Source: JBAPRR01 sp049281195 (GTDB lineage: Bacteria > Actinomycetota > Acidimicrobiia > Acidimicrobiales > CAVXTF01). From it: a stretch of DNA of 18,455 nucleotides. The position numbers and the translations under genes are program-made. The DNA lies in contig JBAPRR010000050.1 of assembly GCA_049281195.1 (NCBI GenBank), positions 1 through 18,455 of the forward strand, read 5' to 3'. Position 1 is the first letter of the stretch, and each line of letters starts with the position of its first letter. The notes below the pieces were generated by a model, which ran no database searches, was not told where the DNA came from, and saw nothing but the letters and a program-made list of their open reading frames with translations. Below, piece by piece: positions 13,491-18,455 of this stretch.

Positions 13491-13958
13491 GTGCCGCCAC
13501 CGACCGCAGTGCGGTTGTCGGGAGTGATGCTCGGCGTCATCGCATGCGTCCTCGCCGCCCTCGCGTCGTTGACACGGCCCTTCACGTTGGGTGCCGATCT
13601 CGTGACCGCTATCGGCATCCTTCTCTTCATTGCTTTGCAGGTTGTCCTTCTGCTTCGTGGTCGAAGGAAAAGAGCAACCTCCGATCTGCCGCTCGAAGAA
13701 GACGGACCTTCAGGCAAGTCCGGCGTTGGTTTCCGAGCGTTCTTGCCATGGATCGTCGTATCAGCATCCGTGGTGGCCTTCGAGCTCTTCGAGTATTTCA
13801 GCGAGCCGCGTCACGATCATCCGACCCTCAGCTCTCTGTCCGACGATCTGACGCGTTGGCACGCGGGACACGCCGTCTTGTTCCTGGCGTGGCTCGGACT
13901 CGGCTGGCTGCTTTTGAAGCGGCCAGGTGTTCGCCGCCGCGTGGCCGGGTCACGGTGA
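13491..13958 (+). CDS. Four-helix membrane protein, DUF6186-like C-terminal half
   Basis: The 155-residue product has four likely transmembrane helices at about residues 12-28, 37-55, 84-100 and 126-142. A charged loop (57-80) separates two helix pairs. The second pair resembles the small DUF6186-type protein encoded next, sharing the pattern FxxW...VV...TLxSL...WLGW. Function is unknown. The start is uncertain. GTG 13491 is chosen because a -10-like hexamer ends 6 nt upstream. TTG 13473 would add six residues, and ATG 13527 would trim twelve. The gene is divergent from adaA-alkA, with about 120 bp between the start codons. Confidence 0.65.
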   Translation: MPPPTAVRLSGVMLGVIACVLAALASLTRPFTLGADLVTAIGILLFIALQVVLLLRGRRKRATSDLPLEEDGPSGKSGVGFRAFLPWIVVSASVVAFELFEYFSEPRHDHPTLSSLSDDLTRWHAGHAVLFLAWLGLGWLLLKRPGVRRRVAGSR

Positions 13959-14025
13959 CGATGACGGTTCGGTCGATGTTCCGGTGCCTTTGTCGGGTGG
14001 AGGTCCGAGCGGAGGTCGAAGCCGG

Positions 14026-14223
14026 GTGACGCGTGAAGGCTCATTCATCGTCTGGGCGGCTCTCGGTTTTGCCGTCGTCTGCTGCGTCGTCGTTTCCGCC
14101 GTCCGTCCAAGGTGGATCGCGACTTTCAACTCGTCGGTCCGTGGGCTGGTCTCCACCACCTGGGTCAGAGTGATCGTGGTGGTCGGATGGATGTGGCTCG
14201 GCTGGCACCTGTTCGCCCGCTAG
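14026..14223 (+). CDS. Small two-helix membrane protein, DUF6186-like
   Basis: The 65-residue product has two hydrophobic helices (about 7-24 and 47-62) and ends with WMWLGWHLFAR, a signature I associate with actinobacterial DUF6186 proteins. The middle segment (TFNSSVRGLVSTTWVR) lines up with the TLSSLSDDLTRWHAGH segment of the preceding gene, so the two are probably paralogous. The GTG at 14026 is supported by GGAGG 10 nt upstream. Longer open frames to 13927 overlap the upstream gene and are glycine-rich without conservation. It lies 67 nt downstream of the other membrane protein gene, probably in one operon. Its role is unknown. Confidence 0.7.
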   Translation: MTREGSFIVWAALGFAVVCCVVVSAVRPRWIATFNSSVRGLVSTTWVRVIVVVGWMWLGWHLFAR

Positions 14224-14335
14224 AGGTTCGTACTAGGGCCCTGCGAGGGCCTGCGGAGGCTGTGCAGAGGTGCTGTTCGGACCCCTCCCGGCGAACCCGA
14301 GACCCTCCGGCGCACGTCAGCAGGCATCCGCCAGA

Positions 14336-14356
14336 CGAACGTACGTTCGGTCTAAT
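14336..14356 (+). promoter_or_regulatory. LexA (SOS) box and -10 of recA
   Basis: CGAACGTACGTTCG (14336-14349) is a perfect palindrome that fits the gram-positive LexA box. One base further is TCTAAT (14351-14356), five of six to the -10 consensus. The box would therefore cover the spacer and block the promoter until RecA filaments trigger LexA self-cleavage. The predicted leader to the recA start is about 130 nt. Confidence 0.85.
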
Positions 14357-14491
14357 GTGACCCCGTCGGCCGCAGGAGTGACACACCCCACTTTTAAGGT
14401 CGATCTGGTCGGAGCGAATGAGATCAGGTGACAAATGCTGGACCCAGCGTCGGGACCAGGCACGGTGCACCAGACGAGGAGAAACGTACTG

Positions 14492-15535
14492 ATGGAACGT
14501 GACAAGGCGCTGGACGTGGCGCTCGGTCAGATAGAGAAGCAATTCGGCAAGGGATCGATCATGCGCATGGGCGAGAGCACCACCATGAACGTGGAATCGG
14601 TCTCCACCGGAGCCTTGGCTCTCGACATGGCGCTCGGAATAGGCGGTCTTCCCCGCGGCCGGGTCGTCGAGATATTCGGCCCCGAGTCCTCCGGCAAGTC
14701 CACTCTTGCGATGCACGTGGTCGCTGAAGCTCAGAGGAATGGCGGCATCGGCGCCTACATCGATGCCGAGCACGCGATGGACCCCGTCTACGCAGGGGCG
14801 ATCGGTGTGAACATCGATGAGCTGATCATCTCCCAGCCGGACACGGGAGAGCAGGGCCTCGAGATAGCGGACATGCTCATCCGTTCTGGTGCCATCGACG
14901 TGATCGTCATCGACTCGGTTGCAGCCCTCACCCCTCGCGCCGAGATCGAAGGAGACATGGGTGACACCCACGTCGGGCTGCAAGCCCGTCTCATGTCGCA
15001 GGCTCTACGGAAGCTGACGGGAACCCTTTCCAAGTCGAACACCATCGCGATCTTCATCAACCAGCTGCGGGAGAAGATCGGTGTCATGTACGGATCCCCG
15101 GAAACCACTCCCGGCGGCCGTGCGCTCAAGTTCTACTCTTCTGTGCGCCTTGACATCCGTCGCATCGAGTCCATAAAGGACGGTCCTGATGTCGTAGGCA
15201 ACCGCACGCGTGTCAAGGTCGTGAAGAACAAGTGCGCCGCTCCGTTCAAGAGCGCCGAGTTCGACATCATGTACGGCTCAGGCATAAGCGCCGAAGGATC
15301 GCTCCTCGATGTCGGCGTGGAGCTCGACATCATCAGAAAAGCCGGTGCCTGGTTCACCTATGAAGGCCAGCAGCTCGGGCAGGGTCGGGAAAACGCGAAG
15401 CAGTACCTGCGGGAAACGCCTGAATTGATGGTCACCATCGACGAGCGGATCAGGTGCACGCTCGGCCGTGACCCGCTCATCCCGGACGCCGTTCCGAGCG
15501 ACATCTCCGACGACGAACCGATCAGTCTCAGCTGA
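14492..15535 (+). CDS. recA: Recombinase RecA
   Basis: RecA forms filaments on single-stranded DNA, carries out strand exchange and stimulates LexA cleavage. The 347-residue product is full length. It contains Walker A GPESSGKST (about residues 64-72), the YIDAEHAMDP segment, Walker B VIVIDSVAAL, loop L1 (EGDMGDTHVGLQARLMSQALRK contains the expected residues), FINQLREKIGVMYGSPETT, and the GGRALKFYSSVRLDIRR segment. The C-terminus is acidic (DISDDEP). ATG 14492 matches the conserved start (ERDKALDVALGQIEKQFGKGSI), with GAGGAGA about 12 nt upstream. An upstream ATG at 14435 would add 19 unconserved residues. No intein is present. recX, a frequent downstream partner, is not adjacent. Confidence 0.98.
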   Translation: MERDKALDVALGQIEKQFGKGSIMRMGESTTMNVESVSTGALALDMALGIGGLPRGRVVEIFGPESSGKSTLAMHVVAEAQRNGGIGAYIDAEHAMDPVYAGAIGVNIDELIISQPDTGEQGLEIADMLIRSGAIDVIVIDSVAALTPRAEIEGDMGDTHVGLQARLMSQALRKLTGTLSKSNTIAIFINQLREKIGVMYGSPETTPGGRALKFYSSVRLDIRRIESIKDGPDVVGNRTRVKVVKNKCAAPFKSAEFDIMYGSGISAEGSLLDVGVELDIIRKAGAWFTYEGQQLGQGRENAKQYLRETPELMVTIDERIRCTLGRDPLIPDAVPSDISDDEPISLS

Positions 15536-15572
15536 CAGTCTTGCTGCGAATGCAGCGAAGTTCTCTGGAACA

Positions 15573-15607
15573 TGAAAGCGCCCCCGGTCAAGCCGGGGGC
15601 GCTTTCA
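15573..15607 (+). terminator. Strong hairpin terminator of recA
   Basis: A perfect 15-bp stem (arms 15573-15587 and 15593-15607, core GAAAGCGCCCCCGG) closes a TCAAG loop 38 nt after the recA stop. There is no long T-run, but such strong GC-rich hairpins are common terminators in actinobacteria. Confidence 0.85.
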
Positions 15608-15669
15608 CTTGTCACAACGCCTTCACGGGAGGTACTCGGCCGACGTATCCAAGGTGGCCGATTTTTCTG

Positions 15670-15691
15670 GATTATCAGCAAGTTGATAATC
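15670..15691. terminator. AT-rich hairpin between recA and the DUF3048 gene
   Basis: GATTATCA (15670-15677) and TGATAATC (15684-15691) form a perfect 8-bp inverted repeat around GCAAGT. On the plus strand a short T-run (GAGTTTT) follows. It lies 10 nt beyond the stop of the minus-strand DUF3048 gene, so it may end transcription from either side, or be an operator-like site. Confidence 0.45.
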
Positions 15692-15700
15692 GAGTTTTGA

Positions 15701-16900
15701 CTAAGGGGTCGGCACGACCGGTTGACCCGAAGGCACCACGTCGACCCAGGTGGTACCAGGGTGAAGAGTGATCGGCTGTCCGCTGTCGGAGGTCATCGTC
15801 AGGGGCGACGACAGCGAAGCCCGGCTCCACGTTCCGCGCACGAACACGCCGTTTCTGAGAACCATCAACGGGCCTGACCCAGTCGCGTCGACCATCACCT
15901 CGAGACCACCTTGTGAGTTCTCCACCCACGGACCCAGCGTGTAGTTGACGACCTGCACGACGATGTTCGTCGTCGAGATCGCCGCGGTGTTTCCATTCGG
16001 CAATTCCACCAGCGCCGGTCCGGTATCCGCGTACTTGAGTGTGTACGAATCGGTGTTCGCGTGATATGTCCACGACTCGTCGGACGTGCTCGAAAAGTCG
16101 ATGCTCATCGTGTCGAGTGGGGGAGCGCCCGCTGGAGTGGTGTCGGAATACTGGAACACCGCAGCAGGGGGGATGGTGTCCTTCGGCTCGAGACCCCAGC
16201 CGGCAGCAGTCGACGCGTACGTGTCGTAGGGAGCTTGGCGTCCCGGTGGGTTCGTGACGATCCCGGCATATTGGGGATACCGGAGATCGATGTTGATCAG
16301 GTTCGAATTGTCGAGCAGATTCGTGACCTGGTCGATGGAGCCCACGTGAATGAGGATCGGGCGGGTCAACAGATCGGCGATTCCCTGATCCGCTTCCCGG
16401 GCCGATCGGATCGGCCCGACTGAAGACGCCTCCTGGCACTGGAACACCGCGACCAACCTGGTGATGAACCCTTCAACCGGTTCCTCGAAGATGATGTCGG
16501 CATTCTCGATGCCCGACCAGGGCCTCGCCGTCGGGTAGTTGTCGATCTTGAAGGCGAGGGCGGGACGGTCCGGAACCTTTCCCCCCGGAGCTGGCAAGCC
16601 GTCGAGCGGGCACACCGGACCGGCTGCGGGCGGCGGAGGCGTCTTCGAGACTGTGGAGGTGGTTGGCGGTTCTGTGGTCGGAGTGGCGATTTGGCGCACC
16701 GTGGTTTTGGTCGGCGACGACCCCCCACTCGAAAGGAGGACTACGAGAGCGATCACGAGCACCAGTCCGACCGCACCGATACCGGTACCCCAACGTCTGG
16801 TCCTGGTCCAGGTGGTGGGATGCGTCCAGCTGGACTTGCCGTCTTTTGGCGCCGAGCTCCGACCAGCTCTGTGTCTCGGAGCTTTCGGTTCCTCGGGCAT
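15701..16900 (-). CDS. DUF3048 domain-containing membrane-anchored protein
   Basis: The 399-residue product has a short basic cytoplasmic N-terminus, one transmembrane helix at about residues 38-57, a T/P-rich linker (60-95) and an extracellular domain starting CPLDGLPAP. The segment with AFKIDNYPTARPWSG, ADIIFEEPVEG, TRLVAVFQ and VGPIRSAR is characteristic of DUF3048 (YerB-like) proteins. The function of these is not established, although they are widespread in actinobacteria and firmicutes. The ATG at 16900 follows AGGAGG by 4 nt. No lipobox was seen, and the helix is an uncleaved anchor in my reading. The gene is alone on the minus strand, convergent with recA and divergent from the acyltransferase gene. 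Confidence 0.9.
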   Translation of the reverse strand: MPEEPKAPRHRAGRSSAPKDGKSSWTHPTTWTRTRRWGTGIGAVGLVLVIALVVLLSSGGSSPTKTTVRQIATPTTEPPTTSTVSKTPPPPAAGPVCPLDGLPAPGGKVPDRPALAFKIDNYPTARPWSGIENADIIFEEPVEGFITRLVAVFQCQEASSVGPIRSAREADQGIADLLTRPILIHVGSIDQVTNLLDNSNLINIDLRYPQYAGIVTNPPGRQAPYDTYASTAAGWGLEPKDTIPPAAVFQYSDTTPAGAPPLDTMSIDFSSTSDESWTYHANTDSYTLKYADTGPALVELPNGNTAAISTTNIVVQVVNYTLGPWVENSQGGLEVMVDATGSGPLMVLRNGVFVRGTWSRASLSSPLTMTSDSGQPITLHPGTTWVDVVPSGQPVVPTP

Positions 16901-17117
16901 GCATCCTCCTGCTTAAAAAGCGCGGATCGTCTCGGAATATTGAGCGGCCAGCGATCGTAGAAGCGCACCGGCCGTCGAATGCGTCAGTGGACTTTTATGC
17001 CGCTCCGGCCGTCCGCACCGGGTGGTCTATCGCTCGGCGCAGGCTACCGAATGTGCGTGGGTGCTCCGCGGACCGTGAGCCACTTCTGTGGACTTAGAGG
17101 CGAGGTCGTCGAAGCGA

Positions 17118-17123
17118 TACCTT
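17118..17123 (+). promoter_or_regulatory. -10-like hexamer for leaderless acyltransferase gene
   Basis: TACCTT fits TANNNT and ends 6 nt before an in-frame GTG at 17130. This repeats the spacing seen at rimO, thpR and the DUF6186-like gene and decides my start choice for the acyltransferase. Confidence 0.4.
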
Positions 17124-17129
17124 CTGCAG

Positions 17130-17915
17130 GTGCGGTTTCCCCTGGTACCGGATGAATTTGGGCGGCACTTCCGGCGAATGAGGTCGGATTTGCTGAACGC
17201 TGGTTGGCAGAAGCTCTGTCAGGCGGCAACGGTCGGCACCGATAATCGGGTCGCCCGTCGATTTGGATACTTCGGGGAAGGGAGCCTCCTCGGCTTTCCT
17301 CTAGGTGTCTTCTACAACGAGCAGTACATACACATCGGCTCACAAACGATGATCGGGCCCTTCGCGTCGATCACCGCCGGCATGGCTCCAGGTCAGAAGA
17401 TGGTCACCAACCCGGTGGTCGCCATCGGGGACAGATGCGTGATCGGCAGAGGAAGCCACATAATCGGTCACTTCTCCATCGAGATCGGTGACGAGGTTCA
17501 AACTGGACCGAACGTCTACATAACTGATCAGAATCACGTATACGAGGATCCGGACGTGCCGGTCGGGCGCCAGTGGCCCGCCGAAAAGGCCGTCCGCGTC
17601 GGCTCGGGTGCGTGGCTCGGCACAAACGTCGTCGTCCTGCCCGGTGCCGATATCGGCCGCAACGCGGTCATTGGCGCCGGGTCGGTTGTGAACGGCAGCA
17701 TTCCGGACCTGAGCGTGGCCGTCGGTTGCCCCGCTCGGGTCATAAAGAGGTACGTCGATGGCCGGGGTTGGGTGCAGACCGGATCGGGATCGAGCGATGT
17801 CGGGTCGGACATCGACCCGCAGGTCGAGACATGCCACGAGACAGAGGTCGAGACAGATGACAGAGCTCCGAACGGAAAGAACGCTGTTGCGAGCGTGGCG
17901 CGACGAAGACTTTGA
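17130..17915 (+). CDS. Left-handed beta-helix acyltransferase
   Basis: The protein has the repeated hexapeptide pattern (for example IGPFAS, IGRGSH, IEIGDE, IGRNAV, IGAGSV) of acyl- or acetyltransferases that fold as trimeric left-handed beta-helices. TDQNHVYEDPDVP includes the likely catalytic histidine, as in maltose/galactoside acetyltransferase relatives. The overall pattern recalls the mycobacterial Rv3034c type, from memory. The acceptor is unknown, possibly a sugar or glycolipid. The start is uncertain: GTG 17130 (261 residues) is chosen for its -10-like hexamer. GTG 17088 (275 residues) or ATG 17178 (245 residues) are alternatives, and none has a good ribosome site. After the usual end (PARVIKRY) comes a hydrophilic tail of about 50 residues with repeated ETE/VET, and its last 59 nt overlap the next gene. 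Confidence 0.85.
   Translation: MRFPLVPDEFGRHFRRMRSDLLNAGWQKLCQAATVGTDNRVARRFGYFGEGSLLGFPLGVFYNEQYIHIGSQTMIGPFASITAGMAPGQKMVTNPVVAIGDRCVIGRGSHIIGHFSIEIGDEVQTGPNVYITDQNHVYEDPDVPVGRQWPAEKAVRVGSGAWLGTNVVVLPGADIGRNAVIGAGSVVNGSIPDLSVAVGCPARVIKRYVDGRGWVQTGSGSSDVGSDIDPQVETCHETEVETDDRAPNGKNAVASVARRRL
17821..17855 (+). repeat. 11-bp direct repeat at the acyltransferase-GNAT junction
   Basis: AGGTCGAGACA occurs at 17821-17831 and 17845-17855, with a 24-bp period. The first copy ends at an ATG whose nine-codon frame stops at TGA overlapping the GNAT start. The second copy contains the GAGGT that may serve as the GNAT ribosome site. Confidence 0.65.
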
Positions 17916-18426
17916 ACCATTCGCCCGCCTGAACGCCGACCCAGATGTTCGTCGCTGGTTTCCGGGAACACTGACCACAGAGCAATCCAACAAGCAGGCT
18001 GAGCGCCTGCGCGAATTCGTTGATGAAAGGGGATGGGGCTTGTGGGCCCTCGAGGTCCCCGGTGTCGCTGAGTTCTGCGGTTTCGTCGGTATCACTCCGG
18101 TCCCGTTCAAGATCTCCTTCTCGGATCCCGCCGACCCAGCGATCGAGATCGGATGGCGCCTCGCCAAAAAGTTCTGGGGCTTCGGCTATGCGTCGGAAGC
18201 AGCGCGTGCGTGCGTCGACTTCGCATTCCAAGACCTTGGTTTAGGAGAGCTGGTGTCGTTTACCGCGGTCGGGAATTCCAACTCGCGATCGGTGATGGAG
18301 CGGATCGGAATGACGCGTGAACCGGCTGACGATTTCGACAACCCCGACATCGCAGACGACGACCCACTTCGGCCCCATGTTCTCTACCGGCTGAAATCGC
18401 CGTATGTGTCTAAGGTGAGCAGCTAG
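17857..18426 (+). CDS. GNAT-family N-acetyltransferase (RimJ/RimL-like)
   Basis: The 189-residue protein opens with LRTERTLLRAWRDEDFEPF, the typical N-terminus of RimJ/RimL-like acetyltransferases. It contains IEIGWRLAKKFWGFGYASEA, the acetyl-CoA-binding motif, and later NSNSRSVMERIGM, the conserved C-terminal element. The target (protein N-terminus, antibiotic or metabolite) cannot be read. ATG 17857 fits the family start, and GAGGT lies about 8 nt upstream. It overlaps the preceding acyltransferase gene by 59 nt, so translation is likely coupled. The stop is followed within 29 nt by the end of the window, where ACGGAGGATC looks like the ribosome site of a further gene. Confidence 0.88.
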   Translation: MTELRTERTLLRAWRDEDFEPFARLNADPDVRRWFPGTLTTEQSNKQAERLREFVDERGWGLWALEVPGVAEFCGFVGITPVPFKISFSDPADPAIEIGWRLAKKFWGFGYASEAARACVDFAFQDLGLGELVSFTAVGNSNSRSVMERIGMTREPADDFDNPDIADDDPLRPHVLYRLKSPYVSKVSS

Positions 18427-18455
18427 CCGGCACACCTACGACGGAGGATCAACTG

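Noticed and set aside
12590..13717. 375-codon minus-strand ORF
   Set aside because: It is in a different frame of adaA-alkA, whose domains are unmistakable in the main frame.
15675..16439. 254-codon minus-strand ORF overlapping the DUF3048 gene
   Set aside because: Same strand but a different frame. The DUF3048 motifs are all in the 15701-16900 frame.
17340..18167. 275-codon minus-strand ORF
   Set aside because: Shadow of the acyltransferase and GNAT genes, both of which have clear family motifs on the plus strand.
1..18455. tRNA, rRNA or CRISPR array
   Set aside because: I looked for cloverleaf arms with a GGTTCGAATCC-type T loop and for regularly spaced repeats with unique spacers, and saw neither. 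The only regularly spaced repeats are the IS-end motifs and short tandem duplications.

Overview
The window is GC-rich and reads as the chromosome of an actinobacterium. Supporting signs are many GTG starts, a gram-positive-type LexA box ahead of recA, an Lsr2-like nucleoid protein, DUF6186 and DUF3048 proteins, and a rimO-pgsA-cinA block that in Actinomycetota often lies near recA. Acidimicrobiia or a relative is possible, but I cannot fix the taxon from sequence alone.

Layout. 1-2549 is an apparently intact IS21-family element (istA, istB, three phased repeats at each end). It has cut off the 5' part of an aminoglycoside (streptomycin-type) 6-phosphotransferase gene, whose C-terminal remnant continues to 2966. 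Next come a ferritin-like di-iron protein (3176-4021), a stand-alone tatA (4138-4320), and on the minus strand an Lsr2-like protein whose N-terminal half carries a possible CCCH zinc site. A 590-bp stretch with no convincing gene follows. Then come a minus-strand Bax-inhibitor-1/YccA membrane protein and, divergently, rimO-pgsA-cinA. A macrodomain gene runs into the end of cinA and is divergent from a 2H-type RNA 2',3'-cyclic phosphodiesterase gene (thpR).

The second half holds an alkylation-repair operon on the minus strand (adaA-alkA fusion, ogt, a small tail-anchored protein), two related DUF6186-like membrane proteins, and recA behind a perfect LexA box and before a strong hairpin terminator. 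The window closes with a minus-strand DUF3048 protein and two plus-strand genes, a left-handed beta-helix acyltransferase and a GNAT acetyltransferase that overlap by 59 nt.

How the genes may work together. DNA maintenance is the clearest theme (AdaA-AlkA, Ogt, RecA). The most interesting idea is that cinA, the macrodomain gene and thpR, three consecutive genes, encode activities that could be ordered into one path: ADP-ribose cyclic phosphate to ADP-ribose 1''-phosphate to ADP-ribose to AMP plus ribose-5-phosphate. This is inference from family knowledge. A second recurrent feature is a probable leaderless start: four genes begin at GTG exactly 6 nt after a -10-like hexamer. Several short (15-17 bp) tandem duplications sit at gene edges, and one of them duplicates such a -10 hexamer.
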